Source: Azonexaceae bacterium
GTDB taxonomy: Bacteria > Pseudomonadota > Gammaproteobacteria > Burkholderiales > Rhodocyclaceae
Length of the DNA stretch: 22,273 bases
Direction: 5' to 3'
Assembly: GCA_009469685.1 (NCBI GenBank)
Contig: SSTA01000126.1
Coordinates: forward strand, 1-22,273
The position numbers and the translations under genes are program-made. Shown here one piece after another: positions 1 to 11,442 of the stretch (the first letter of the stretch is position 1; the number at the start of each line of letters is the position of its first letter). The notes under the pieces are model-generated. The model was not told where the DNA came from. It ran no database searches and saw only the letters and a list, made by a program, of their open reading frames with translations.

Positions 1-1525
<1,525 letters not shown>

Positions 1526-1535
1526 GATGCGTTGG

Positions 1536-1564
1536 AAGTTACTGGAAAGCGTGGTGCAACGCAA
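1536..1564 (-). promoter_or_regulatory. Putative sigma-70 promoter for thiC
   Basis: On the minus strand, -35 TTGCGT (1559-1564) and -10 TAACTT (1536-1541) are separated by 17 bp. The predicted transcript would start near 1529, a few bases before the first conserved riboswitch base. That agreement is the main support. Between 1565 and 1707 I see nothing further that I can name. Confidence 0.5.
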
Positions 1565-1720
1565 GGCACCGGGCGGGGTGTCTCCGGTGCGGTCTTTGCA
1601 GCGCCAACGCGACGAATAATCGGTCCGTCGGCTCAAGCTTGGCGGGATTACGGCCGAAATAGGGCGTGCAAGCGTAGAATCGCACGAGAAATCCAAAGAG
1701 AAAAGAAAAGGGACATCCGT

Positions 1721-3097
1721 ATGAGCCGTCACGCCTTCGTCGTCTGGGCGCTGCTCTTGCCGGCGTCAGTTTTCGCCGCGCCCACCTGGCAGGTGATTTC
1801 GTCGGAGGCAGGCAAGCGTATCGAGATCGACCGAACGACCATCAAGCGCGACGAGGGCGGAAAGATCACCGCGGTCGGGCGCCTGGTGTTGGAAAAGGAC
1901 ATCGTCGATCCGAGTTCGGGCAGTGCCTATCGCATCATCGAGGCGACCACCCGGTACGACTGCGTGTCGCGCAATGCGGCAACGCTGAAGCGCGCGTTCA
2001 AGAAGAGCGACGGCGAAATCCTCCGCGAAGAGGAGCCTAAGTCCTCCGAACTGCCGGTGCGCAGCGGGACCGTCGATGACAAGGTCCTGCGCGAAGTGTG
2101 CCGGCCGACCAAGAGCGACGCCCGGGAAGTGGCCGAAAAGGCCAATGAGGCGGCTGGCCAGTTGAAGAAGGCCAACGAGGAGATGCTCAAGAAAGAAGTG
2201 GCCAAGGCGGAAGCCGCGGAATCGGTGAAGAAATCGCCTCCGCCGGCGGTTAAAACGATGCCGCGGCCAGGGCCGACCCCGGGGCATGCCAAACCTGCAC
2301 CGGCTGCCGAGCCCGCCGCGCCGATGCCGGCCCCGCAGCCGGCTGCCCACGTGGAATCCGCGCCCAAGGCGCGAGTAGTCGCCGTGCGCAGCCGCCAAGC
2401 AAGCGCCCAGGTCGCATCCCCCCATGATCTCCACTGGAGCTACGAAGGCGATGGAGGGCCGGAACACTGGGCTGCGCTCGATCCCAAGAACGTCCTCTGC
2501 GGCACTGGTCAGCGCCAATCCCCGATCGACATCCGCGAGGGCATCCGCGTCGATCTGGAGCCGATCAAATTCGACTACAAACCTTCCGCCTTCCGCATCG
2601 TCGATAACGGCCACACCGTCCAGGTGGCGCAATACGGCGGGGCGATTTCCGTCAGCGGCAAAACCTATGAACTGGTCCAGTTCCACTTCCACAAACCGGC
2701 CGAGGAGAAGGTCAACGGACGCAGTTTCGACATGGTCGCCCACCTGGTCCATCGGGCAGACGACGGCAAATTGGCCGTGGTGGCCATCCTGATGGAAAAA
2801 GGCAGCGAGCATCCCTTCGTCCAGACTCTCTGGAATAACCTCCCGCTCGAGCGCAATCTGGAAATGAGCGTTGCCCAGTCCATCGATCTCAACGGGCTCT
2901 TGCCGGAGAATCGAAATTACTTCACCTACATGGGCTCGCTGACGACTCCGCCGTGTAGCGAAGGGGTGCTCTGGCTGGTCCTGAAGCAGCCGATCCAGGT
3001 ATCCGCCGACCAGGTCGCCATCTTCTCCAGGCTCTATCGCAATAACGCCCGGCCCATTCAGTCGGCAAGCGGCCGCCTGATCAAGGAAAGCCGTTGA
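1721..3097 (+). CDS. Exported alpha-carbonic anhydrase with N-terminal adhesin-E-like domain
   Basis: The 458-residue protein interconverts CO2 and bicarbonate, probably in the periplasm. Residues 1-19 are a signal peptide ending VFA. Residues about 21-130 (WQVISS...YDC...LREVC) resemble the surface-adhesin protein E (PF16747-like) fold. A charged, then Pro/Ala-rich linker (about 135-230) leads to an alpha-CA domain from about 235 to the end. Zinc ligands are H322 and H324 (QFHFH) and H341 (AHLVH). The LTTPPC motif gives the Thr gate near T408. C260 and C412 are placed for the disulfide typical of bacterial alpha-CAs. Stand-alone bacterial enzymes are about 220-250 residues, so about 200 extra residues are present here. 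ATG 1721 follows AAGGGA with good spacing and gives the signal peptide. The family call is firm; the role of the N-terminal domain is unknown. Confidence 0.9.
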   Translation: MSRHAFVVWALLLPASVFAAPTWQVISSEAGKRIEIDRTTIKRDEGGKITAVGRLVLEKDIVDPSSGSAYRIIEATTRYDCVSRNAATLKRAFKKSDGEILREEEPKSSELPVRSGTVDDKVLREVCRPTKSDAREVAEKANEAAGQLKKANEEMLKKEVAKAEAAESVKKSPPPAVKTMPRPGPTPGHAKPAPAAEPAAPMPAPQPAAHVESAPKARVVAVRSRQASAQVASPHDLHWSYEGDGGPEHWAALDPKNVLCGTGQRQSPIDIREGIRVDLEPIKFDYKPSAFRIVDNGHTVQVAQYGGAISVSGKTYELVQFHFHKPAEEKVNGRSFDMVAHLVHRADDGKLAVVAILMEKGSEHPFVQTLWNNLPLERNLEMSVAQSIDLNGLLPENRNYFTYMGSLTTPPCSEGVLWLVLKQPIQVSADQVAIFSRLYRNNARPIQSASGRLIKESR

Positions 3098-3123
3098 CCC
3101 TCTTCCGGTGGCGATGGTAGGTT
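3094..3123 (+). promoter_or_regulatory. Putative promoter of the TetR-family gene
   Basis: TTGACC (3094-3099) and TAGGTT (3118-3123) are separated by 18 bp. The predicted transcription start, near 3130, falls inside the palindromic operator at 3126-3139. The -35 overlaps the stop codon of the carbonic anhydrase gene. Confidence 0.45.
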
Positions 3124-3125
3124 GC

Positions 3126-3139
3126 TGACCGTTCGGTCA
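3126..3139 (+). promoter_or_regulatory. TetR-type operator palindrome
   Basis: TGACCG-TT-CGGTCA is a perfect 6+6 palindrome with a 2-bp centre, ending 10 bp before the ATG of a TetR-family gene. The pattern TNACCGNNCGGTNA is common among TetR/AcrR family operators. Autorepression is inferred from position. Confidence 0.75.
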
Positions 3140-3149
3140 TTAACCGCCC

Positions 3150-3782
3150 ATGTCCGCAGCGCTACTCCCCCGCAAACGCCGCAAGGAAGACCGCCCCAAC
3201 GAACTCCTGGAAGCGGCGCTGGACCTCTTCGTCGAGAAGGGATTCGCAGCGACGCGCCTGGAAGACATCGCCACTCGCGCCGGAGTATCGAAAGGGACCT
3301 TGTATCTCTATTTCGCCGGCAAGGAAGCCTTGTTCAAGGCCGTCATCCAGGACGGATTGATTCCGGCGCTGGCCGAACTCGAAGCCCTGCTGGCGGGTCA
3401 CGAAGGTTCGGCGTTCGACCTGATTCGCGCCCTGGTCGAACGCTGGTGGTCCATGGTCGGGGAGACGCGTTACTCGGGGATTCCCAAACTGATGATCGCC
3501 GAGGCGCGCAATTTCCCCGAGGTGGCCCACTTCTATTACGAAAATGTCGTCCGGCGCGGCCGCAAGGTTTTCGCCGCTGCCCTGGAGCGGGGAATGGCCA
3601 GGGGTGAATTCCGGGCGCTGGAAGTGGGCGCCTGTGTCGATGTCCTCATTGCCCCCATGCTGATGCTCGTGGTCTGGCGCCATTCCCTCGCCCACTGTTG
3701 CCTGGCCGAACAAGAGCCGCGGGCCTATCTGGAAATGTACCTGGAGATGCTGCGGGGAGGGCTGGCCGCACCTGGGCTATAA
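3150..3782 (+). CDS. TetR/AcrR family transcriptional regulator
   Basis: The 210-residue protein has a basic N-terminus (PRKRRKED) and a TetR-type DNA-binding domain at residues about 17-63, with the helix-turn-helix near 36-55 (RLEDIATRAGVSKGTLYLYF). The C-terminal part is helical and would bind an unknown ligand, as in AcrR-type efflux regulators. A perfect operator palindrome just upstream suggests autorepression. The next operon downstream ends in tolC, so control of an outer-membrane efflux channel is plausible but inferred. No ligand can be named from sequence. Confidence 0.93.
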   Translation: MSAALLPRKRRKEDRPNELLEAALDLFVEKGFAATRLEDIATRAGVSKGTLYLYFAGKEALFKAVIQDGLIPALAELEALLAGHEGSAFDLIRALVERWWSMVGETRYSGIPKLMIAEARNFPEVAHFYYENVVRRGRKVFAAALERGMARGEFRALEVGACVDVLIAPMLMLVVWRHSLAHCCLAEQEPRAYLEMYLEMLRGGLAAPGL

Positions 3783-3803
3783 TCCCCGTTTCCCACCCCT
3801 GTA

Positions 3804-3823
3804 ATATTAGTTTCGTCTAATAT
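3804..3823 (+). promoter_or_regulatory. AT-rich palindrome upstream of the pcm-like/tolC operon
   Basis: ATATTAG-TTTCGT-CTAATAT is a perfect 7+7 inverted repeat lying 20 bp before the ATG at 3843. It stands out as AT-rich in GC-rich surroundings and contains two overlapping TAATAT -10-like hexamers. It may be an operator over the promoter or a 5'-UTR hairpin. It differs from the TetR operator at 3126, so the two sites probably have different binders. Confidence 0.45.
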
Positions 3824-3842
3824 ATCTCGTGCGGAGAGCACC

Positions 3843-4493
3843 ATGAATATCGAGCAAGCACGCTTCAACATGATCGAACAACAGATTCGGCCCTGGGAGG
3901 TCCTGGATCCGACGGTTCTCGATCTTCTTTTCGTCGTCAAGCGCGAGGATTTCGTTCCCGAGGCCTATCGGGCGCTCGCCTTCGCCGACATGGAAATTCC
4001 CATCGGCCAGGGCCAGGCCATGCTGGCACCCAAGATCGAGGCCAGGCTCCTGCAAGAATTGGGAGTACGGAAGACCGACAAGATCTTGGAAATCGGCTCC
4101 GGTTCAGGCTATATGGCCGCCCTCCTCGCGGCGCGCGGCGAGCACGTGGTGACCGTCGAAATCAATCCCGAATTGGCCGATGGCGCGCGGCGCAACCTCG
4201 AGAGGGCCGGCGTCACCAACGTTGCCGTCGAAACCGGCGATGGTGCACAGGGTTGGTCCCACCGCGGGCCCTACGACGTCATCGTCGTCTCGGGGGCGCT
4301 TGCCGAAATTCCCGAAACGCTGCTCAAGCAACTGCGGGTCGGCGGCCGCCTCGCCGCCATCGTGGGCGAAGCGCCGGTCATGGAAGCCCAATTGGTGACC
4401 TGTACCGCACCGGGCGTCTATAACACGGTCAATCTGTTCGAGACGGTTGCCCCGCTGCTCAAGGCTCCGGCCAAGAGTGGCTTCGCGTTCTGA
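3843..4493 (+). CDS. Protein-L-isoaspartate O-methyltransferase-like protein
   Basis: This 216-residue protein belongs to the PCMT group of SAM-dependent methyltransferases. The SAM-binding motif I is ILEIGSGSGYMAALLA near residues 81-96. Motif II/III-like segments follow (VVTVEIN, YDVIVVSGAL, LRVGGRLAAIVG). True Pcm repairs isoaspartyl residues and carries an ISxP-type segment ahead of motif I. Here the equivalent stretch reads GQGQAMLAPKIEARLL, so it may be a divergent paralogue without proven repair activity. The ATG follows a GGAGAG-type site. Its stop overlaps the next start (TGATG), placing it first in an operon with a rhodanese and tolC, an order I associate with betaproteobacteria. 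Confidence 0.85.
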   Translation: MNIEQARFNMIEQQIRPWEVLDPTVLDLLFVVKREDFVPEAYRALAFADMEIPIGQGQAMLAPKIEARLLQELGVRKTDKILEIGSGSGYMAALLAARGEHVVTVEINPELADGARRNLERAGVTNVAVETGDGAQGWSHRGPYDVIVVSGALAEIPETLLKQLRVGGRLAAIVGEAPVMEAQLVTCTAPGVYNTVNLFETVAPLLKAPAKSGFAF

Positions 4494-4816
4494 TGAAGCA
4501 GCTGGCTCCGAAGGATCTCGCGGACTGGCTGGCCGATTCCGGGCGAGCCGCGCCGGTGCTTCTGGATGTACGCGAACCTTGGGAATTCGAGACCTGCCAC
4601 CTCGCCGGCGCCCAGCTCATTCCCATGCGCGAGGTGCCGGCCCGTCTGGGGGAACTCGATCCGGCCCAGGAGACAGTGGTGGTGTGTCACCACGGGGGCC
4701 GCAGTCTGCAGGTGGCGCTGTTTCTGGAACGCAACGGATTTTCCCAGGTGCTCAATCTGGACGGCGGTGTGGATCGTTGGGCCCAGCAAGTCGATCCGGC
4801 CATGCGTCGATACTGA
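4493..4816 (+). CDS. Rhodanese-like domain protein
   Basis: This 107-residue single-domain rhodanese has the substrate loop LLDVREPWEF near residues 23-32 and an active-site loop CHHGGRS with the persulfide-forming cysteine at C65. Such proteins carry or transfer sulfane sulfur in the cytoplasm; no signal peptide is visible. The start codon overlaps the stop of the upstream methyltransferase by one base, and the stop lies 2 bp before the tolC start, so translation of the three genes is probably coupled. The physiological sulfur acceptor is unknown. Confidence 0.9.
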   Translation: MKQLAPKDLADWLADSGRAAPVLLDVREPWEFETCHLAGAQLIPMREVPARLGELDPAQETVVVCHHGGRSLQVALFLERNGFSQVLNLDGGVDRWAQQVDPAMRRY

Positions 4817-4818
4817 CC

Positions 4819-6147
4819 ATGAGGGCGGTCGGATTCCTTCTGCTGAGCCTGCTCGCCGTCGGGTCGGCCGGAGCGGCCGATCTCCTCCAGATCTATCGGG
4901 AAGCGGTCGACAACGATCCGTCTTTCGCCGGCGCCCGGGCCTCGGCCGATGCCGGCCGGGAAAAGCAGGCCCAGGGGTTGGCCGGTTTGTTGCCCAGCCT
5001 CACGCTTTCCGGGAACACGGTCTGGAATGAAAATGAACTCAGAATCGGCCAAACCGCGACCGTCAAACCCCACTACAACAGCAACAGCTACTCGGCGACC
5101 CTGAGCCAGCCGCTCTTTCGCTGGCAGAACTGGGTGCAATACGGTCAGGGCCGGCATCAGGCCGCCCTCGCCGAAGCGCAGCTGCAACAGGCACGCCAGG
5201 ATCTGATTCTGCGGGTGGCCCAAGCCTACTTCGACGTGCTCTATGCCGAAGAGAATCTCAGGGCCCTGGAGGCCAACAAGGCAGCCATTGCGCAGCAGTT
5301 GGAGGCGGCCAAGAAGAATTTCGAAGTAGGGACCAGCACCATCACCGACACCCATGAGGCCCAGGCGCGCTACGACCTGGCCGTAGCCCAGGAAATCGGT
5401 GCCCAGAGCGAGCTGGAGGTCCGGCGGCGGGCGCTGCAGTCCATCATCGGCCGCGAGCCGGGGGCGCTGGCCCAGGTCAAGCCCGACGCCAAGCTGCTCC
5501 CGCCGGTGCCGGCGGAGATGAATCGCTGGGTCGAGGCGGCGGAGAACGGCAGCTTCACGGTCCAGATCCAGCAGGCCAACGCCGAAATCGCCGATCTGGA
5601 GGTGTCCAAGCAGCGGGCCGGACATTATCCGACCCTCGACCTGGTGGCCAACGCCGGACGCAATCGGGCGGTATCGTCCGGCGTGCCCCCCACGCCGCTG
5701 GAAACCGATTTCCAGAGTATCGGGCTCCAACTGTCGCTTCCCCTCTTTCAGGGCGGTCTGGTCATGTCCCGCGATCGCGAGGCGGTCGCCAATCGGGCGG
5801 CGGCCCAGGCTTCCCTTGAAGCGGCACGGCGAGCGGCAGTCCTTTCGGCACGCCAGAACTTCCTGGGCGTGGTGAACGGCCTGGCCCAGCTCCGAGCCCT
5901 GGCCGCGGCCAAACTGTCCTCCCAGTCGGCCCTGGAGTCGAACAAGCTGGGCTACGAAGTCGGCGTGCGCATCAATATCGACGTACTGAACGCCGAGAAT
6001 CAGGTCTATCAGACCCGCCGCGATTTCGCCAAGGCCGCCCTCGATACCCTCATGGCCCAGTTGAAGCTCAAGGCCTCGGTGGGCGCCCTGGCGGAAGACG
6101 ATCTGGTTCAGGCCAACGGCCTTCTCGATCCCGCCAGCGCTCGATAA
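4819..6147 (+). CDS. tolC: TolC-family outer membrane channel
   Basis: The 442-residue protein is the outer-membrane duct used by type I secretion and tripartite efflux pumps. A signal peptide ends at AGA (residue 19). Two homologous OEP repeats follow. They show the usual coiled-coil heptads (AEAQLQQARQDLILRVAQAYFDVLYAEENL) and the equatorial repeats GTSTITDTHEAQARYDLA and GVRINIDVLNAENQVYQTRRD. SYSATLSQPLFRW and IGLQLSLPLFQGG are the beta-strand signatures. ATG 4819 gives the signal peptide and lies directly after the rhodanese stop. No inner-membrane pump gene is adjacent, as is usual for a shared TolC. Its last 80 bp overlap the convergent waaA gene. Confidence 0.93.
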   Translation: MRAVGFLLLSLLAVGSAGAADLLQIYREAVDNDPSFAGARASADAGREKQAQGLAGLLPSLTLSGNTVWNENELRIGQTATVKPHYNSNSYSATLSQPLFRWQNWVQYGQGRHQAALAEAQLQQARQDLILRVAQAYFDVLYAEENLRALEANKAAIAQQLEAAKKNFEVGTSTITDTHEAQARYDLAVAQEIGAQSELEVRRRALQSIIGREPGALAQVKPDAKLLPPVPAEMNRWVEAAENGSFTVQIQQANAEIADLEVSKQRAGHYPTLDLVANAGRNRAVSSGVPPTPLETDFQSIGLQLSLPLFQGGLVMSRDREAVANRAAAQASLEAARRAAVLSARQNFLGVVNGLAQLRALAAAKLSSQSALESNKLGYEVGVRINIDVLNAENQVYQTRRDFAKAALDTLMAQLKLKASVGALAEDDLVQANGLLDPASAR

Positions 6148-7372
6148 GCGCCAGGGTGCGCTGGGTGGCTCCCCGATGGGTTGCCGCGAACGAGGAGGCG
6201 GCGGTTGCCATGGTGGCCAAAGCCGCCGGGTCATCCAGGAGTTCAGCCACTGCCGCCCCGAGTTCCTCGGCTGCGTCGAGCTGGCGAGCGGCGCCGGCGG
6301 CAACGGCGTCGGCCGTCGCCTGGGCGAAATTGAAGGTGTGCGGGCCGATGACGACGGGGCAGCCGCAGGCGGCGGCCTCGATCAGATTCTGTCCGCCGAG
6401 GGGCAGCAGGCTCCCGCCGACAAAGGCCAGATCGGCAGCCGCGTAGTAAGCGGCCAGTTCGCCCATCGAATCGCCGATCCAGATGCGGGATTCGGGGGCG
6501 GGAAACCCGCTACTGCGACGGGTCGGTTCGCGGCCCGTGGCTTCGGCGGCGAGGCGGGTGACCTCGTCGAAGCGCTGGGGATGCCGGGGGACGAGTATCA
6601 GGAGGACATCGCCAGGCAATCGCGCATGCGCGGCGAGTACCAGGGCTTCCTCTCCCTCCCGGGTACTGGCCGCCAGCCAGATCCGGCGCTTGCCCAAGGA
6701 TTGCCGCCAGCTTCGGCCGAGTTCGAGCAGATCGGGGCGCGGGGTCACGTCGAATTTGAGGTTGCCGCACACCTCTACGGCGGGCGTTCCCAGTTCCCCC
6801 AGCCTGGCTGCGTCAGCCGCCGTCTGCGCGGCTGCGCCCGCCAGCGCGGAAAATGCGGGACGCGCGAGGGCGCCGAACTTTCGGTATCCCCTGGCCGAAC
6901 GATCCGATAGGCGGGCATTGACGAGGCCCACCGGGAGCTTGCGGCGTTGCGCCTCGGCAAGCAGATTCGGCCAGACCTCGGTTTCCATGAGCAAGCCGAG
7001 GCGAGGCGCGAAGTGCCTGCAGAACCGGCCGACCGCCCCCGGGTAATCGTAGGGCAGATAGGCCTGCACGACGCGGTCGCCGAAGACCTCGCGGCCGGCG
7101 GCTCTTCCCGTCGGGGTCATCGCGGTCAGCAGGAGGCAATGGTCGGGGTAGGCGGCGATCAGGGCTTCGACGAGCGGTTGAGCGGCCCGGGTCTCGCCCA
7201 CCGAAACCGCGTGCACCCAGATCACCGGCCGCTCTGGACGCTGGCGATAGTATCCCCAGCGCTCGCCGATCGATTCGAGGTACTCCGGTTGCTTCCGGCT
7301 GCGCCAGAGCAGCCGCAGCCAGACCAGCGGCGAGCCCAACCAGAGGGCGATACAGTAGAGAAAGCGGGCCAT
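6068..7372 (-). CDS. waaA: 3-deoxy-D-manno-octulosonic acid (Kdo) transferase WaaA
   Basis: WaaA adds Kdo from CMP-Kdo to lipid IVA, the first step of LPS core assembly, at the inner face of the inner membrane. The 434-residue protein has an N-terminal membrane anchor (about 4-23) and the catalytic base E60 in HAVSVGETRAAQPL. It also has the LMETEVWPNLL block, GNLKFD, and the C-terminal nucleotide-binding segment GGSLLPLGGQNLIEAAACGCPVV (split by position). Length fits the family (about 420-430). The start at 7372 overlaps the waaC stop by one base (TGATG), indicating coupling. The last residues, after the natural-looking end ALIERW, form a Pro/Arg-rich tail encoded by the overlap with tolC. 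Confidence 0.96.
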   Translation of the reverse strand: MARFLYCIALWLGSPLVWLRLLWRSRKQPEYLESIGERWGYYRQRPERPVIWVHAVSVGETRAAQPLVEALIAAYPDHCLLLTAMTPTGRAAGREVFGDRVVQAYLPYDYPGAVGRFCRHFAPRLGLLMETEVWPNLLAEAQRRKLPVGLVNARLSDRSARGYRKFGALARPAFSALAGAAAQTAADAARLGELGTPAVEVCGNLKFDVTPRPDLLELGRSWRQSLGKRRIWLAASTREGEEALVLAAHARLPGDVLLILVPRHPQRFDEVTRLAAEATGREPTRRSSGFPAPESRIWIGDSMGELAAYYAAADLAFVGGSLLPLGGQNLIEAAACGCPVVIGPHTFNFAQATADAVAAGAARQLDAAEELGAAVAELLDDPAALATMATAASSFAATHRGATQRTLALIERWRDREGRWPEPDRLPPGRPPRP

Positions 7373-8325
7373 CAGCCCAGGACCGGCCCCAGGCTGTCGA
7401 TCACTTCCTGGGCGGTCGGGGGCATGTGGGGGCCGCCCAGATTGCGAAAGAATGCGGTGCTGACCACTCCGGTGCGCTCGGGGGCGGTGGCGGTATACAG
7501 GGCCACGGTCGGCACCGCCACGGCGGCTGCCAGATGGGTGAGCCCGGTATCGACCCCCACGCAGAGGCGGGCGCCGGCAAGCAGGCCCGCCAAATTGGCA
7601 AGATCCATGGGCGGCGCGGCGATGGCGTCCGGTACCCCGGCCACCAGGCGGGCTGCCCGCTCTCGCTCCACCGGATTTCCGGCAGGAAACACGGTTCTCA
7701 TGCCGCGAAAGGCGAGTTCGTGGGCGAGGAGCTTCCAACTGGCCTCGTCCCACAACTTGTCGTCGCGGCTCGTGGCGCTGAGCAGGACCGCGTAGGGACC
7801 GGGGGGAAGCCAGTCGGCGGCAAAACCGGGCGGCTGCAGCCCGTAGTCCAGGGTAAGGTCCCCGGGATAGTCAAAGGCCGCTGCGGCAAGCCAGCGGTTG
7901 CGATCGACCGCATGGGCCGACTTGGGAATGGCGAAGGTTTCGTCGTAAAAGCGGGCGGCCAGCGGTTCGCGGGCCGCCTCGGCGGCGTAGCCGCAGACCG
8001 GACCCCGGGCTTGACGGGCGATGAGGGCGCTTTTCAAGAGCCCCTGGGTGTCGAGGACCACGTCGTAGGCGCCCGAGCGCAGTCGATTCCGGAAAGCGCG
8101 GATTTCCTTCCAGGTCGCGGCGGCCAAAGGCGACTTCCGCCAGCGCCGCACAGCCACCGGAATCACCCGCTTGACTGCCGGATGAAGGCGCGGAATGGCG
8201 GCAAAGCTCTCTTCGACGCACCAGTCGATGACCGGGTCAGGCAGGCGACGCATCAAGTCGCTGACCACGGGCAGGTTGTGGATCACGTCGCCGAGTGAGG
8301 AAGTTTTCACCAACAGGATATTCAT
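7372..8325 (-). CDS. waaC: Lipopolysaccharide heptosyltransferase I
   Basis: The GT9-family enzyme adds the first heptose to Kdo2-lipid A in the cytoplasm. The 317-residue length matches WaaC. Residues 8-13 (TSSLGD) hold the catalytic Asp13 seen in family members. The core block DTQGLLKSALIARQARG and the C-terminal sugar-nucleotide site GVDTGLTHLAAAVAVPTVALY are present (the latter with the T-H-L motif). It is the first gene of a two-gene unit with waaA. A minus-strand TATAAT lies about 43 bp upstream of the ATG. WaaF shares the fold, but the length and N-terminal motif favour WaaC. Confidence 0.93.
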   Translation of the reverse strand: MNILLVKTSSLGDVIHNLPVVSDLMRRLPDPVIDWCVEESFAAIPRLHPAVKRVIPVAVRRWRKSPLAAATWKEIRAFRNRLRSGAYDVVLDTQGLLKSALIARQARGPVCGYAAEAAREPLAARFYDETFAIPKSAHAVDRNRWLAAAAFDYPGDLTLDYGLQPPGFAADWLPPGPYAVLLSATSRDDKLWDEASWKLLAHELAFRGMRTVFPAGNPVERERAARLVAGVPDAIAAPPMDLANLAGLLAGARLCVGVDTGLTHLAAAVAVPTVALYTATAPERTGVVSTAFFRNLGGPHMPPTAQEVIDSLGPVLG

Positions 8326-8367
8326 CGGCGAATAAAATGGCGGGTCCGCATCTCTTGTAAAGCGTCG

Positions 8368-8373
8368 ATTATA
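8368..8373 (-). promoter_or_regulatory. Possible -10 element for waaC-waaA
   Basis: The minus strand reads TATAAT at 8368-8373, which would start a transcript about 36 nt before the waaC ATG. I see no convincing -35 at the right distance, so this is weak. The rest of the 189-bp divergent intergenic region (8326-8514) shows only a plus-strand TAAAAT at 8482-8487 before the epimerase gene. Confidence 0.35.
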
Positions 8374-8514
8374 AATGTCATTGTCCGCTCAGCCGCTGGT
8401 GCCTGAGATTTTCCCCGCTGCCGGCCATCGTTCCGCCCGGCGGGAAGGGCAGCGGGCGGCGGAGAACGGGCTGCGGCACGGTAAAATCAGCTTCCTCACC
8501 CTCAGGTTCCTCCC

Positions 8515-9522
8515 ATGAAAATCCTTGTGACCGGCAGCGCCGGCTTTATCGGCATGACCACGGCCCTGCGGCTCCTCGCCCGCGGCGACCAGGTGGTCGG
8601 CCTCGACAACCTCAACGACTATTACGAAGTGAGCCTCAAGGAAAATCGGCTCAAGCGGCTGACGCCCCATCCGAATTTCCGCTTCGTCAAAATGGATGTG
8701 GCCGACCGCCCAGGGATGGAGAGGCTTTTTGCCGAGGAAAAATTCGACAAGGTCATCCACCTCGCCGCCCAGGCCGGGGTTCGCTATTCCCTCAAGAATC
8801 CCCACGCCTACGTCGATAGCAACATCGTCGGGTTCGTCAATATCCTCGAAGGCTGCCGCCACAGCGGCGTCAAACATCTGGTTTATGCGTCGAGTTCGAG
8901 CGTGTACGGGGGCAACACCAAGATGCCCTTCTCCGAGCACGACAGCGTCGACCATCCGGTGAGCCTCTACGCAGCCACCAAGAAGGCCAACGAGCTGATG
9001 GCCCATACCTACAGCCATCTCTACGGCCTGCCCACCACCGGCCTGCGGTTCTTCACCGTCTATGGTCCCTGGGGGCGGCCGGACATGGCCCTCTTCCTGT
9101 TCACCAAGGCCATCCTTGAAGGGCGGCCCATCGACGTCTTCAACTACGGCAAGATGCAGCGGGACTTCACCTACGTGGACGACATCGTCGAAGGGGTCAT
9201 CCGGGTCATGGACCGCACCGCCGAGGCCAATCCGGCCTACGTCCCGGACGAAGCCGACCCCGCCACCAGCAATGTGCCCTACCGGGTCTTCAACATCGGC
9301 AACCACAACCCGGTGCCCCTCATGGATTTCATCGGTGCCATCGAGGAAGCCCTGGGGCAGACGGCGGAAAAGAATCTCCTCCCCCTGCAGGACGGCGACG
9401 TCCCGGCCACCTATGCCGATACGGCCCTCCTGGGCGAATGGGTCGGTTTCGCTCCGGCCACCCCGGTGAAGGAGGGCGTCGCCCGCTTCATCGCCTGGTA
9501 TCGCGATTACTACAAGGTTTAA
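8515..9522 (+). CDS. NAD-dependent UDP-glucuronate 4-epimerase-type SDR enzyme
   Basis: This 335-residue extended short-chain dehydrogenase has the NAD-binding motif TGSAGFIG (residues 6-13), the SSSSVYGG segment, and the catalytic Y152-xxx-K156 (YAATK). The pattern [16 protein letters not shown] near residue 40 and [20 protein letters not shown] are characteristic of UDP-glucuronate 4-epimerases (LpsL/CapI/WbnF type). These convert UDP-GlcA to UDP-GalA for cell-surface polysaccharide or LPS core. UDP-glucose 4-epimerase is less likely, given those motifs. It lies 9 bp upstream of glmS and probably shares its transcript, fitting a nucleotide-sugar supply role next to the LPS core genes. Confidence 0.88.
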   Translation: MKILVTGSAGFIGMTTALRLLARGDQVVGLDNLNDYYEVSLKENRLKRLTPHPNFRFVKMDVADRPGMERLFAEEKFDKVIHLAAQAGVRYSLKNPHAYVDSNIVGFVNILEGCRHSGVKHLVYASSSSVYGGNTKMPFSEHDSVDHPVSLYAATKKANELMAHTYSHLYGLPTTGLRFFTVYGPWGRPDMALFLFTKAILEGRPIDVFNYGKMQRDFTYVDDIVEGVIRVMDRTAEANPAYVPDEADPATSNVPYRVFNIGNHNPVPLMDFIGAIEEALGQTAEKNLLPLQDGDVPATYADTALLGEWVGFAPATPVKEGVARFIAWYRDYYKV

Positions 9523-9531
9523 GGATCCTCT

Positions 9532-11355
<1,824 letters not shown>

Positions 11356-11442
11356 AGGCGGCGAGTGCTCCGCTGTCAGGGGGTGGGTAGAGGGTGCGGC
11401 GGGAAATCGGCCAAAGCCGCCATTGGGACAACTCCTGGTTTA

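Noticed and set aside
1766..2812. 348-residue minus-strand open frame
   Set aside because: Antisense to the carbonic anhydrase gene; low-complexity Arg/Gly/His composition typical of a shadow frame.
4687..6303. 538-residue minus-strand open frame
   Set aside because: Antisense to tolC and part of the rhodanese gene, both well supported; no family features.
11357..11422. GGCGGC/GCCGCC pairing as a glmS terminator
   Set aside because: Six GC-rich bases about 50 nt apart with no T-tract; expected by chance in this composition.
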